In this document: positions 1 through 8,611 of the stretch, piece by piece
Layout: every line of letters begins with the position of its first letter
Position numbering within the stretch: position 1 is the stretch's first letter
From: Pseudomonadota bacterium
Lineage (GTDB): Bacteria; Desulfobacterota; Binatia; Binatales; Binataceae
Direction: 5' to 3'
NCBI GenBank assembly: GCA_021325025.1
Contig: JAJPHZ010000036.1
Location: forward strand, 1 to 46,120
DNA: 46,120 bases
Program-made: the position numbers and the translations under genes
The notes under the pieces: generated by a model
What the model saw: only the letters and a program-made list of their open reading frames with translations
Databases searched by the model: none
Told to the model about the DNA's origin: nothing

Positions 1-1836
1 ACTCGGGTCAAGAAGCAGATGGAGAAGACCCAGAAAGAGTACTACCTCAACGAGCAGATGCGCGCGATCCAGAAGGAGCTGGGCGAGAAGGACGAATTCA
101 AGAACGAAATCCAGGAACTCGAGGACAAGCTGCGCGAAAAGAAGATGTCGGCTGAGGCGCGCGAGAAGTGTGAGCGCGAGATCAAGAAGCTCAAGATGAT
201 GTCGCCGATGTCGGCCGAGGCGACGGTCGTGCGCAACTACCTGGACTGGTTCCTGTCCCTGCCCTGGTACGAATACACCGAGGACAAGCTCGACATAAAG
301 GAAGCCGAACGCATCCTTGAAGAGGACCATTACGGGCTGGACAAGGTCAAACAACGCATCCTGGAGTACCTCGCGGTGCAGACCCTGGTCGGCCAGATCA
401 AGGGCCCGATTCTGTGCCTGGTCGGACCGCCGGGGGTGGGCAAAACCTCGCTGGGCCGCTCGATCGCGCGCTCGATGGGCCGCAAGTTCGTGCGCGTGTC
501 GCTGGGCGGCGTGCGCGACGAGGCGGAAATCCGCGGTCATCGGCGCACCTACATCGGTGCGCTGCCCGGCAAGATAATCCAGTCGATGCGCAAGGCGGGC
601 TCGGGCAATCCGGTCTTCCTGCTCGATGAGGTGGACAAGATGTCCACCGACTTCCGCGGCGACCCCTCCTCGGCTTTGCTTGAAGTGCTCGACCCCGAGC
701 AGAACTGTTCCTTCAACGACCATTACCTGGACGTCGATTACGACCTGTCCAAGGTGATGTTCATCACCACTGCCAACACCCTGGAGCGTATTCCGCGCCC
801 GTTGCAGGATCGGATGGAGATCATCCGCATCCCGGGCTACACGGAGAACGAAAAGCTCAACATCGCCAAGCGCTACCTGCTCAAGAAGCAGCGCGAGGCC
901 AACGGGCTTAAGGAAGAGAACATCGAGTTCTCGGACAAAGCCCTGCTGGGCATAATCCGGCATTACACGCGCGAGGCGGGCGTGCGCAACCTGGAGCGCG
1001 AGATCGCCGCCATCTGCCGCAAGGTTGCGGTCGAGGTGGTCAAGAACGACCGCAGCGCACACGTCAAGGTGTCGAGCTCCAGCCTCAGCAAGTACCTGGG
1101 TCCGCCCCGTTTCCGTTACGGGCTGGCCGAGACCAAGCCGCATATCGGAGTCGCCACCGGGTTGGCATGGACCGAACTGGGCGGCGAGCTGCTGGCAGTC
1201 GAGGTCACCATCGTGCCGGGGCGCGGCAAGCTGACCGTAACCGGCCAATTGGGCGAGGTGATGCAGGAGAGCGCGCAGGCCGCGATGTCATACGTGCGTT
1301 CGCGCGCTGTGGCGCTGGGCCTTGACCCCAACTTCTATCAAAAGATCGACATCCACATTCATATTCCCGAGGGAGCCATCCCCAAGGACGGGCCGTCGGC
1401 CGGCATCACTCTGGCCACGGCACTGGTGTCGGCGCTATGCCGCGTGCCGGTGCGCAACGATCTGGCGATGACCGGCGAGATCACCTTGCGCGGACGTGTG
1501 CTGCCGATCGGCGGACTTAAGGAGAAGGCGCTGGCGGCGCATCGGGGCGGTATCAAGACCATCCTGATCCCCAAGGAGAACGAAAAGGACGTCCAGGACA
1601 TCCCGCCCGCCATCCTCAAGAACATCACGCTGGTTCAGGTCGAGCACATGGACGACGTGCTCAAGAAGGCCTTGGTGCTGGACGATCCGGAGACATTCCT
1701 CAAGGCTCAGCCCCATCCGTTGGACTGGGCTACCGAAGCGCTCAGCGACGACGAAGATGAGGAACAAGAAGAGGAGCGGGTGAAAGACGCGCCCGCCACT
1801 CCCACCCTGACACGGCGTTCGGGATTGGATTTTTAA
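1..1836 (+). CDS. lon: Lon ATP-dependent protease, 5' end outside window
   Basis: Cytoplasmic AAA+ serine protease that unfolds and degrades damaged and regulatory proteins. The reading frame is open from base 1, so 611 C-terminal residues are visible and the N-terminal substrate-binding domain is cut off. Counting from the first visible codon, the Walker A motif GPPGVGKTS is at 142-150, Walker B VFLLDE at 205-210, the catalytic Ser of DGPSAG at 466 and the catalytic Lys at 509. The Ser-Lys spacing of 43 equals that of E. coli Lon (S679/K722), implying about 213 missing residues. The C-terminus carries an unusual acidic tail (about residues 580-590, mostly Asp/Glu) beyond the protease domain. 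HU follows 76 bases downstream, a common lon-hup arrangement. Identity is certain; only the start is unseen. Confidence 0.97.
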   Translation, partial: TRVKKQMEKTQKEYYLNEQMRAIQKELGEKDEFKNEIQELEDKLREKKMSAEAREKCEREIKKLKMMSPMSAEATVVRNYLDWFLSLPWYEYTEDKLDIKEAERILEEDHYGLDKVKQRILEYLAVQTLVGQIKGPILCLVGPPGVGKTSLGRSIARSMGRKFVRVSLGGVRDEAEIRGHRRTYIGALPGKIIQSMRKAGSGNPVFLLDEVDKMSTDFRGDPSSALLEVLDPEQNCSFNDHYLDVDYDLSKVMFITTANTLERIPRPLQDRMEIIRIPGYTENEKLNIAKRYLLKKQREANGLKEENIEFSDKALLGIIRHYTREAGVRNLEREIAAICRKVAVEVVKNDRSAHVKVSSSSLSKYLGPPRFRYGLAETKPHIGVATGLAWTELGGELLAVEVTIVPGRGKLTVTGQLGEVMQESAQAAMSYVRSRAVALGLDPNFYQKIDIHIHIPEGAIPKDGPSAGITLATALVSALCRVPVRNDLAMTGEITLRGRVLPIGGLKEKALAAHRGGIKTILIPKENEKDVQDIPPAILKNITLVQVEHMDDVLKKALVLDDPETFLKAQPHPLDWATEALSDDEDEEQEEERVKDAPATPTLTRRSGLDF

Positions 1837-1848
1837 CTGCGGCGGAAC

Positions 1849-1879
1849 TTGACAAGAGGCATCAACCGGGGCTTATTTT
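1849..1879 (+). promoter_or_regulatory. Putative sigma70 promoter for the HU gene
   Basis: A perfect -35 hexamer TTGACA (1849-1854) lies between the lon stop and the HU start. A -10-like AT stretch, TTATTT/TATTTT (1873-1879), follows at a spacing of 18-19. The spacing is slightly long and the -10 is imperfect, so this is plausible but unproven. It would let HU be transcribed independently of lon. Confidence 0.45.
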
Positions 1880-1912
1880 AGCCGCTAAACTGCCTGGGCA
1901 GGATGGAAGGTA

Positions 1913-2221
1913 ATGACGAAGACGGAGTTGATCGAGGGATTAGCCAACAAGCTAGGGATGCACAAGTCCGAAGCGGAAAAGGCGATCAACATCATCCTGG
2001 ACGACATCACAGCGGCGCTCCGGCAGGGCGACCGTGTCAACATCTCCGGGTTCGGGACCTTCTCGGTATCCGCACGGCGTCCGCGCACCGGGCGCAACCC
2101 CAAGACCGGCGAGGCGATTCAGATTTCCGCCAGCCGCTCGGCCAAATTCAAGGCCGGCAAGCAGCTCAAGGACTCGCTTAACGAGGAGGCTGGAGCGGCG
2201 GAAAGCGCCAGCGCAAGCTGA
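1913..2221 (+). CDS. HU family DNA-binding protein
   Basis: Small dimeric nucleoid protein that binds and bends DNA. The 102-residue product has the full HU/IHF fold: N-terminal helices (MTKTELIEGLANKLG), then the diagnostic GFGTFSV strand and the arm motif RTGRNPKTGE (about residues 58-67), then the C-terminal helix with KFKAGKQLKD. A short Ala/Ser/Glu-rich tail of about ten residues extends beyond the usual 90-95 residues. ATG at 1913 is preceded by GGAAGG at a short spacing. The gene sits directly after lon and ends in a clear intrinsic terminator. HU and IHF subunits cannot be separated with confidence by eye; the family assignment is secure. Confidence 0.95.
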   Translation: MTKTELIEGLANKLGMHKSEAEKAINIILDDITAALRQGDRVNISGFGTFSVSARRPRTGRNPKTGEAIQISASRSAKFKAGKQLKDSLNEEAGAAESASAS

Positions 2222-2250
2222 CGCCTGAAGGCTCGCCAAGAGCTCATCAC

Positions 2251-2287
2251 GGCGCCGGAGCCGGCAGACTCCGGCGCCGTTTAATTT
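2251..2287 (+). terminator. Rho-independent terminator after HU
   Basis: Perfect 10-bp stem (GGCGCCGGAG at 2251-2260 pairing with CTCCGGCGCC at 2269-2278), an 8-base loop, then a T-rich tail GTTTAATTT. It lies 30 bases after the HU stop and before tRNA-Val. Confidence 0.8.
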
Positions 2288-2305
2288 ATCCTCCTGTCCT
2301 TTTGC

Positions 2306-2380
2306 GGGCGGTTAGCTCAGCGGTAGAGCATCGGCCTTACAAGCCGGGGGTCGCAGGTTCGAAACCTGCACCGCCCACCA
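2306..2380 (+). tRNA. tRNA-Val: tRNA-Val (anticodon UAC)
   Basis: A complete 75-base cloverleaf with CCA encoded. The acceptor stem GGGCGGT (2306-2312) pairs with ACCGCCC (2370-2376), the D stem is GCTC/GAGC, and the T arm is GCAGG-TTCGAAA-CCTGC. The anticodon loop is CTTACAA with TAC at 2338-2340, reading GUA and related Val codons. A small inverted repeat TTGAC-ATCG-GTCAA follows directly at 2381-2394. Confidence 0.97.
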
Positions 2381-2576
2381 TTGACATCGGTCAACCGCTG
2401 CCCGGCCGTACGCCGCAGTTGATAAAGCGGGCAACGGCGAATGACACCCAGCATCGGCATTCCCATGTTGTCCTTCAGGCAAGTGTGGCGGGCGAGAGCC
2501 CCAACTTTCCGCGCCGCCGGCAATGTCCAAACCGGGCATGAGAGGGTGCGATGCGACAGTGGGGCGAGGCCGGCTT

Positions 2577-2843
2577 TCATCCGTGCCGTTTGCCGCTGAG
2601 CGTGGAGAACAGTCCTCTGCGCGGCCACATCAGGGCGAAGAGGTAACCGGCCGGCAGCCCGATAGCCGAAGCAATCAGTACCGCGCCAATCGAAGGGTTG
2701 GCCTGATAGAGTTCCAGGCAATTGCGGACCAGTTCCTGAGCAAGCGACAAGCAACGCGGCTCAACCGAGACGGCGACGGCCGCCCCAACACCCACCAGAA
2801 TGACCCCGACGACAAACTTACCGAACGACCGCCCTCTGCTCAT
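2577..2843 (-). CDS. Small two-helix membrane protein of unknown function
   Basis: The 88-residue product from ATG at 2843 has two hydrophobic segments. The first is the Val/Gly/Ala-rich VVGVILVGVGAAVAVSV near the N-terminus; the second is around IGAVLIASAIGLPAGYLFALM. They are joined by a short polar loop with two Cys, and the C-terminus is basic (PRRGLFSTLSGKRHG). No family is recognised. A TTG start nine codons upstream (2870) is possible, but a TTGACA box lies just before it at 2873-2878. With 17-bp spacing, the weak -10 would put the transcript start at about the ATG, which favours the shorter form. It stands alone between tRNA-Val and a phosphoesterase gene. Confidence 0.5.
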   Translation of the reverse strand: MSRGRSFGKFVVGVILVGVGAAVAVSVEPRCLSLAQELVRNCLELYQANPSIGAVLIASAIGLPAGYLFALMWPRRGLFSTLSGKRHG

Positions 2844-3262
2844 ACCCCGACGTAAACAAAAGTCGCTCAATTTGTCAAGTTTATTTAACTAAGTGGAGTT
2901 TTGGCTGGTTTTGGGAAAAATCCTCACCCGCTCCGGCGCGCCGGGACTTCTGATTGCGCAGGTTGCCCCTCGAGCGCGGCACAGTGGCTGGCGTCCTCAC
3001 CCGGGCGCGAGCGGCGGGCGAAGCGCGGCCAGTTGCGGATTGCGGCTGCGGGCGGGCCAGGTCCGCCACGCTACAAAATGTCGCATCGTCGCGCCCACAA
3101 TTCAATTGGCTGGGGCTCCTGTACAATACTTTTTGGCTGGATTTGAGCCAAGGCGTAGTGAGAGCCTTTTCACCTTCGCATTAAACATCCTTCATCCTCT
3201 TACAACACGGCCATGATGTGACTTTGCCGCCGGTGTTTTGCCGGGGAAAGGAAGTCACAAAC
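2844..3262. other. Intergenic region, 419 bases
   Basis: It separates the divergent small membrane protein and phosphoesterase genes. The left end carries TTGACA on the minus strand (2873-2878), a possible promoter for the membrane protein gene. Further right there is a TACAAT at 3122-3127 on the plus strand that could be a -10 box, but no good -35 lies 16-18 bases upstream. Several overlapping open frames here have shadow-like composition. No RNA gene or repeat is recognised. Confidence 0.5.
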
Positions 3263-4942
3263 ATGAAGTTGTCGCGAAAAACGTACGCCGCTCTCAAAGA
3301 GCGGGTGGCCGCTGGCGCGCTCATACTTGTTGTCGCCGCCGTGCTGGCGTGGCCGAATCTCGTGCGGGCGCAGCCGGGCGATCAGCCGCCCACCGCAACC
3401 CCGATCCGCCACGTCGTGGTCATCTTCCAGGAAAACGTCTCCTTCGACCATTATTTTGCAACCTACCCGCTGGCGGCAAATACTGACGGCTCGACGTTCA
3501 ATCCCGCGCCTGGCACGCCCGGCGTCAACGGGCTGGGGACGCTGGTCGCGGGCGAACCGGCCGGGGTGCTGCTGACCGATAACCCCAATGCACGCAATCC
3601 CGCCAACGGCGCCGATGCCATCAATCCTTTCCGCCTGAGCCATGCGCAGGCTTCGACCTGCGATCAGGATCACAACTACGGGCACGAGCAACTGGCCTTT
3701 GACATGGGACTGATGGACTTCTTTCCGGGCAGCGTGGGCGTGGGCGCAAGTGCCTTTTGCGACAGCGCTTTTGCCTGGGGCAAGGGCAAAGGCCTGGTGA
3801 TGGGCTACTTTGACGGCAATACCGTGACCGCTCTGTGGAACTACGCCCAGCACTTTGCGCTCAACGATAACAGCTATGGGACGACCTTCGGTCCGTCGAC
3901 GCCCGGCCTGCTCAACCTGGTCGCGGGCAACACTTATCCCGCGACGCCCAGCGCCAGCACCGCCAAAGTGGTGAACATCAAGGGCGGCAGGGGAACGCTG
4001 GTCGGCGATCTCGATCCTTCCGGCGACAAGTGTTCAAGCGGCGTCACCATCCAGATGGGCGGCAGGAATATCGGCGACCTGCTCAACGAAAAAGGCATCA
4101 GTTGGGGGTCGTTCATGGGCGGTTTCGATCTGACGGTCGCCAATTCCGATGGCAGCACCGGGTGCGCTCGTCAGAGCCCGGCAACGCCCGCCAACGGCGG
4201 GCCAGTAGCCGACTACATTCCGCATCACGCCTTTTTCCAGTACTGGGCCTCCACCGCCAACCCCAACCATACGCGTCCCTCGGTCCCGCCCGGACTGTAC
4301 GGCACGTCGGCGGATGTCGGCGCCAACCACGAGTATGACATCCACGATTTCTTTGACGCACTGGCGGTGGGCAACCTGCCGGCGGTGAGTTTTCTCAAGG
4401 CGCCCGCCAATATGGACGGACACGTGGGGTACTCCGACCCGCTGCTGGAGCAGGTCTTCCTGGTCAATGTGATCAATGCTCTGCAACGGTCGCCGTTGTG
4501 GCGCAGCACGGCGGTGTTTATCAACTGGGACGACTCCGACGGCTGGTACGACCATCAGATGAGCCCGATCATCAACGGCTCCGCCTTCGCTAATCCGAGC
4601 GACACGAAGAACAGCGATCAGCTCAACGGCGCCGGCAAATGCGGTGCGATCGCGCCTATGAGGGATGACGGCGGGCAGCCGATCCAGGGACGATGCGGTT
4701 ACGGTCCGCGTATTCCGCTCCTGGTCGTGTCGCCATTCGCAAAGGAGAACTTCGTCGATCACACGCTCACCGACCAGAGTTCGATCCTGCGCTTTATCGA
4801 GGACAACTGGGGCACGGAGCGGATTGGCAACGGCTCGTTCGACGCGGTCGCCGGAGGCCTGTACAACATGTTCGATTTCCACAGGCCCGCCTCCGAGGCG
4901 CGGCGTCTGTTCCTGAATCCGGCGACCGGGATGAAGGAGTGA
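3263..4942 (+). CDS. Exported phosphoesterase (phospholipase C / acid phosphatase AcpA-like)
   Basis: A 559-residue enzyme of the phosphoesterase family (PF04185, alkaline phosphatase superfamily), whose members hydrolyse phospholipid or other phosphate esters outside the cytoplasm. The signal peptide is basic (MKLSRK...LKER), followed by a hydrophobic stretch and a likely AxA cleavage at VRA-QP (about residue 36). The family signature HVVVIFQENVSFDHYF at about 50-65 includes the metal/nucleophile region ENxSFDH. Later motifs NWDDSDGWYDH and GPRIPLLVVSPFAK are also typical. ATG at 3263 is chosen over an upstream in-frame start because GGAAAGGAAG lies about 9 bases before it and the signal peptide begins there. 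A terminator follows. The substrate cannot be told by eye. Confidence 0.9.
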   Translation: MKLSRKTYAALKERVAAGALILVVAAVLAWPNLVRAQPGDQPPTATPIRHVVVIFQENVSFDHYFATYPLAANTDGSTFNPAPGTPGVNGLGTLVAGEPAGVLLTDNPNARNPANGADAINPFRLSHAQASTCDQDHNYGHEQLAFDMGLMDFFPGSVGVGASAFCDSAFAWGKGKGLVMGYFDGNTVTALWNYAQHFALNDNSYGTTFGPSTPGLLNLVAGNTYPATPSASTAKVVNIKGGRGTLVGDLDPSGDKCSSGVTIQMGGRNIGDLLNEKGISWGSFMGGFDLTVANSDGSTGCARQSPATPANGGPVADYIPHHAFFQYWASTANPNHTRPSVPPGLYGTSADVGANHEYDIHDFFDALAVGNLPAVSFLKAPANMDGHVGYSDPLLEQVFLVNVINALQRSPLWRSTAVFINWDDSDGWYDHQMSPIINGSAFANPSDTKNSDQLNGAGKCGAIAPMRDDGGQPIQGRCGYGPRIPLLVVSPFAKENFVDHTLTDQSSILRFIEDNWGTERIGNGSFDAVAGGLYNMFDFHRPASEARRLFLNPATGMKE

Positions 4943-4964
4943 TAATTCACGCTCGCAAGCATAT

Positions 4965-4995
4965 GAGCGCGCGGTAAAGCCGCGCGCTCTTTCAT
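4965..4995 (+). terminator. Intrinsic terminator after the phosphoesterase gene
   Basis: Perfect 10-bp stem (GAGCGCGCGG at 4965-4974 with CCGCGCGCTC at 4980-4989), loop TAAAG, followed by TTTCATCTT. It begins 22 bases after the stop codon. A second small hairpin with a UUCG loop (CCAGGC-TTCG-GCCTGG, 5046-5061) lies further on and has no T tract. Confidence 0.75.
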
Positions 4996-5115
4996 CTTCA
5001 AGCAGCGGGGCCGCCAACGCACGGCGCTGCCAGGGGGGGCTCGCCCCAGGCTTCGGCCTGGCCTTGCGAACCGTCACCGATAATGTCAGCGTAAAATGCG
5101 ATTATTAGGGGAAAC

Positions 5116-5805
5116 TTGCCCAAAGCGATGCGTGGCACAAGGATGCTGAGGCGGTTTGGAATCGCAATGGTGACGGTCTTCTTGGGGCTGGCAAGCAACG
5201 CGGACCTCGATTACAGCGCCGCTTTGGCCGCGGCAAACCAGCCGCCATCAACCCGGGATCAGGTGTTCGTCGCGTGCGGCGAGCATGCGCGCAAAGCGGG
5301 CCGGCGGATACGGGAAATCGTCGGCGCAATCGACGGTGTGTGGGACGCTCACGTGCGCGTCTACGAGTCGGTCGCGGTTGCACCCCCGCATGCGCGGCCC
5401 GGCGGATGCATCCTGTACAATCCGGTCTACATGAACTTCCTGATGCAGCGGCTGTTGATCCACGACGGCGCCGTTGCCGAGGCGATGCTGTACGCGATCA
5501 TGGCCCATGAAGTGGGGCACGAATTGCACGGCGATTTCAGCGCGTCCCGCCGGCAGGTGTCTTCGGAGACCAAAGAGCTGCAGGCGGACCGCTTCGCGGG
5601 CTATACGCTGGAGCGGCTTAACATCGGGATCGACAGCATCACGCCCTACTACAGCCTTGCCGGCGACGAGTTCAACGGCGGCCAGACCAGAACGGGCAAC
5701 GAGCACGGCGTCAGCATGAGCCGCACTGAGGCGCTCAAGAAGGGCTGGGAACGCGCACAGTGGAATCAGCCCGAGGACTATCAGGCGCTGTTGGAGGACG
5801 AATAG
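5116..5805 (+). CDS. M48-like zinc metallopeptidase, exported or membrane-anchored
   Basis: The 229-residue product has one N-terminal hydrophobic segment (about 13-27, FGIAMVTVFLGLA), suggesting a signal peptide or anchor. The zinc-peptidase signature AHEVGHELH is at 130-138 (H131, E132, H135). The third ligand and its partner fit ELQADRFAGY (E154, D158), the M48 pattern E-x3-D. It is shorter than HtpX or BepA and lacks multiple membrane helices and TPR repeats, so it resembles the small M48-type periplasmic peptidases. Start choice: TTG at 5116 follows AGGGGAA closely; ATG at 5128 or 5143 are alternatives. It is read in the same direction as the phosphoesterase gene but separated by a terminator. 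Confidence 0.8.
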   Translation: MPKAMRGTRMLRRFGIAMVTVFLGLASNADLDYSAALAAANQPPSTRDQVFVACGEHARKAGRRIREIVGAIDGVWDAHVRVYESVAVAPPHARPGGCILYNPVYMNFLMQRLLIHDGAVAEAMLYAIMAHEVGHELHGDFSASRRQVSSETKELQADRFAGYTLERLNIGIDSITPYYSLAGDEFNGGQTRTGNEHGVSMSRTEALKKGWERAQWNQPEDYQALLEDE

Positions 5806-5814
5806 GCGGCGGTT

Positions 5815-6054
5815 TCATTCGAGCTCCGGAAGTTGGTCGGGCGCAACCAGCACCTTGATCGAGCGGGGCTGGCCCGGAATGCGGGAAATCAGACCCTTGG
5901 CGACCAATCCGAGCACCATCTGATGCACCGAGGGCGGCGTAACCCTGAAGTAGGCCTGCATGTCGGCTTCCGCCGGCGGGCGGCCATTGATTTTCGTGTA
6001 GTAATGGATGAAGGCCAGGTATTGGCCCTGTTTTTTGCTGAAGGCGTGGGTCAT
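5815..6054 (-). CDS. Small winged-helix (LexA/MarR-like) DNA-binding protein
   Basis: A 79-residue product that looks like a stand-alone winged-helix domain. The N-terminal helix is SKKQGQYLAFIHYYTKINGR, then PAEADMQAYFRVTPPSVHQMV matches the helix-turn-helix of LexA-like domains, and GLISRIPGQPRSIKVLV forms the wing. No effector domain is fused. It converges on the metallopeptidase gene (9 bases between the stops) and lies downstream of pckG on the same strand, separated by 214 bases with two strong hairpins. Its target is unknown. Confidence 0.75.
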   Translation of the reverse strand: MTHAFSKKQGQYLAFIHYYTKINGRPPAEADMQAYFRVTPPSVHQMVLGLVAKGLISRIPGQPRSIKVLVAPDQLPELE

Positions 6055-6105
6055 TTAATGGGCGGCACGGTTTTGTGTGGGAGGAGGGCCCGGGATGGCG
6101 TGTGG

Positions 6106-6196
6106 GCCGGAACGCGCGGGCGGGCGCGCGTTCCGGCTCTCACGCCCGCGCGGCTTGGCGGCGGGCAGGACTGGCGCCGCCAGTCCTGCCCGCCGC
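6106..6196. repeat. Two adjacent perfect hairpins between pckG and the winged-helix gene
   Basis: Hairpin 1: a 13-bp perfect stem, 6106-6118 with 6125-6137, 6-base loop. Hairpin 2: an 18-bp perfect stem, 6158-6175 with 6179-6196, 3-base loop. Neither is followed by a T tract in the pckG direction, so they are not canonical terminators. They could be Rho-independent-like pause sites, processing or stability elements, or a mobile palindrome. Confidence 0.8.
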
Positions 6197-6268
6197 TCGG
6201 GGAAAAAAGGATCTTCTGCGCAACCCTCACATCTTATAAAAACCCGGTCCGCCTTTTTCCGCATCCGC

Positions 6269-8044
6269 CTAGCGCCATTGCGCCAATGCCGCCCGCGCTG
6301 ATTTGATCCGCTCCTCGAAGCCGTTGAAAGAACCGGCTCCCAGCCGCGCGAAATATTCCTCGACCTGGTCCAACTCCGCCAGCCATTCGCCGGCATTGAT
6401 CGAGGTTGCCTGCTGCAACTGCGCCGTGGAAATTTCCAGCCCCGTCAGATCGAGCTCCTCCTTGCGCGGCACCAATCCGATGGGTGTTTGTTCGGCGCCG
6501 ACCCGTCCTTTGACACGGTCCACGATCCACTTGAGCACCCGCATGTTTTCGCTGTAGCCGGGCCACAGAAACTTGCCCTCGCGATCCTTGCGGAACCAGT
6601 TGACCTCGAAGATCTTGGGCGGGTTGGGCAGGCGCTTGACCAGTTCCTGCCAGTGACCGAAATACTCCAGGATGTTGTAGCCGCAAAACGGCAGCATCGC
6701 CATCGGGTCGCGCCGCACCACACCCACCTGCCCCACCGCCGCAGCGGTGGTCTCCGAACCCATGCTGGCGCCGAAGAACACTCCATGCGACCAATCGTAG
6801 GCTTCCACAACCAGCGGTACAGTCGAGGCACGCCGCCCGCCGAAAATGATCGCCGAGATCGGCACGCCCTGCGGGTCGTTGGCCTTGGGCGAGAGCGCCG
6901 GATTGTTGGTCATCGGCGCGGTGAAGCGGCTGTTGGGATGGGCCGCCGGCTGACCTGAGCCGCGGTCCCATTTCTGACCGCGCCAGTCGATCAGTCCCGC
7001 AGGCGGCTCCGTCCCCATCCCTTCCCACCAGATGTCGCCATCGGGTGTGGCCGCGACATTGGTGAAAATCGCGTCGTGCTGCACGGTCTTCATCGCGTTG
7101 GGATTGGAATGCGCGTTGGTACCGGGCGCGACGCCGAAATATCCCGCCTCGGGATTGATCGCCCACAGTCGCCCGTCGGCTCCGATGCGCAGCCAGGCGA
7201 TGTCGTCGCCGATTGTATGCACGCGCCATCCTTTGAACGCTTGGGGCGGCAGCAGCATCGCAAGATTGGTCTTGCCGCAGGCGCTGGGGAAGGCGGCGGC
7301 CACGTAAGTGGTTTCGCCCTCGGGACTCTCCAGGCCCAGAATCAGCATATGCTCGGCCAGCCAGCCCTCGGTGCGGCCCAGGTAGCTGGCGATTCTGAGC
7401 GCGAAGCACTTCTTGCTCAGCAGCGCGTTGCCGCCATAGCCGCTGCCCACCGACCAGATGGTATTATCCTGCGGAAAATGGCAAATCAGCCGGCGCTCGG
7501 GGTTGAGGTCCAGCGTTGAATGCAAGCCCCGGTTGAAGTGATCGGAATCGCCCAGCAGCTCCAGTGCCGCCCGCCCCATCCGGGTCATGATTCTCATGCT
7601 GAGCGCAACGTAGACGCTATCGGTCAACTCGAACCCCACCTTGGCGAACGGAGAGCCCACCGGACCCATCACGTAGGGAACAACGTACATCGTGCGTCCG
7701 CGCATCGCCCCGTTAAGCCATCCGCGCAGCTTGGCGTACGTTTCATCGGGCGGCATCCAGTTATTGGTCGGACCCGCGCCGTCCTTATCCGGGGTGCAGA
7801 CGAAGGTAAGTTGTTCGGTGCGGGCAACGTCGTTGGGGTTGGAACGATGCAGATAGCAGCCGGGCCGCTTGGCGGGATTAAGCGGGATCAGAACCCGGCT
7901 GGCGATCGCGTCGCGTGTCATCCGCTGGCGCTCCTCCTCGGAGCCGTCACACCATACGATTTGGTCGGGCTGTGTAAGCTGCGCCGCTTCGGCAACCCAT
8001 TGGGCCACTGCCCGGTTCTTAACGCCGTTGGATTGGTTCGTCAT
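6269..8044 (-). CDS. pckG: Phosphoenolpyruvate carboxykinase (GTP)
   Basis: It interconverts oxaloacetate + GTP and phosphoenolpyruvate + GDP + CO2, the entry to gluconeogenesis, in the cytoplasm. At 591 residues it has the usual length of GTP-type enzymes. The kinase loop FPSACGKTN at about 252-260 is the GTP-PEPCK signature, and SGYGGNALLSKKC (201-213) is the conserved substrate-site region of that class. Later motifs such as NWFRKD and PGYSENMRVLKW are also typical. ATG at 8044 follows AGGACGA. It is monocistronic and faces away from the cytochrome oxidase operon. The GTP rather than ATP class is clear from motif order and length. Confidence 0.97.
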   Translation of the reverse strand: MTNQSNGVKNRAVAQWVAEAAQLTQPDQIVWCDGSEEERQRMTRDAIASRVLIPLNPAKRPGCYLHRSNPNDVARTEQLTFVCTPDKDGAGPTNNWMPPDETYAKLRGWLNGAMRGRTMYVVPYVMGPVGSPFAKVGFELTDSVYVALSMRIMTRMGRAALELLGDSDHFNRGLHSTLDLNPERRLICHFPQDNTIWSVGSGYGGNALLSKKCFALRIASYLGRTEGWLAEHMLILGLESPEGETTYVAAAFPSACGKTNLAMLLPPQAFKGWRVHTIGDDIAWLRIGADGRLWAINPEAGYFGVAPGTNAHSNPNAMKTVQHDAIFTNVAATPDGDIWWEGMGTEPPAGLIDWRGQKWDRGSGQPAAHPNSRFTAPMTNNPALSPKANDPQGVPISAIIFGGRRASTVPLVVEAYDWSHGVFFGASMGSETTAAAVGQVGVVRRDPMAMLPFCGYNILEYFGHWQELVKRLPNPPKIFEVNWFRKDREGKFLWPGYSENMRVLKWIVDRVKGRVGAEQTPIGLVPRKEELDLTGLEISTAQLQQATSINAGEWLAELDQVEEYFARLGAGSFNGFEERIKSARAALAQWR

Positions 8045-8451
8045 TCGTCCTGTTCCGTCTTTCGGTGGTCATGAATGGTTTGGCTGCAAGAAATCGGATC
8101 AAGTCAGACACCCGCCGCCGCCGGGGTTGACGGGCGGGCGATTGAACCTCGGTCAGTGTCTCGTAACGCCTGGGTAAGTCAGAACGCGCGCTCATCAATC
8201 TCAGGTTTGGTTCACAGGGAAGCGTGCGCTGCCCTGATCACGCAGCAGATGCAAAAAGCAAGCGCTCCGGCGCGGTGTTCGCCGGCCGCCTTCAAACAAA
8301 TTCCCGATTTTGGGAATGAGATAGCCATTATCCTTTCAGCCTGTATCACATCATAGGCCGCGCCAACAATTGAATCGAGCCATCGCTGGCGCCCTTTGCG
8401 CCGGGGCCTGCTCCGTGTAAGCTGCAAGGAAACAGGGGGAAGCTTTTCCAC
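8045..8451. other. Divergent intergenic region, 407 bases
   Basis: It holds the leaders of pckG (leftward) and of the ba3 oxidase operon (rightward). A ribosome-binding AGGGGGAAG lies about 10 bases before the cbaD start. I see no well-matched sigma70 hexamer pair, RNA gene or repeat; the open frames crossing it have no protein-like features. Confidence 0.5.
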
Positions 8452-8592
8452 ATGCCTCTCCAACAGGAGCGTGGCAGTCAAGCCGGGCAAGAAGTGCCGC
8501 CGCCCACCGGAACCGTCTTTGTCATGGGACTCTACCTGCTTGCGCTGATCGTGGCGTGGTCAGCGATGTTCCTGATGCTGGCCGAAAAGTAG
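8452..8592 (+). CDS. cbaD: ba3-type cytochrome oxidase subunit IIa (46 residues)
   Basis: A short gene with a polar N-terminus containing PPPTGT, then a single transmembrane helix FVMGLYLLALIVAWSAMFLML ending in AEK. This layout (about 20 polar residues, PTGT, one helix) matches subunit IIa of Thermus-type ba3 oxidases, whose helix occupies the place of the second helix of conventional subunit II. ATG at 8452 has AGGGGGAAG upstream. It is followed 19 bases later by subunit II and then subunit I, the same cbaD-cbaB-cbaA order as in Thermus. It is easily missed because of its size. Confidence 0.85.
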   Translation: MPLQQERGSQAGQEVPPPTGTVFVMGLYLLALIVAWSAMFLMLAEK

Positions 8593-8611
8593 GACGGCGC
8601 GGGGCCCTGCG

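Noticed and set aside
6234..7409. 391-codon minus-strand frame overlapping pckG
   Set aside because: It is a shifted frame of the pckG coding strand, Arg/Gly-rich, with no ribosome site; pckG is unambiguous.
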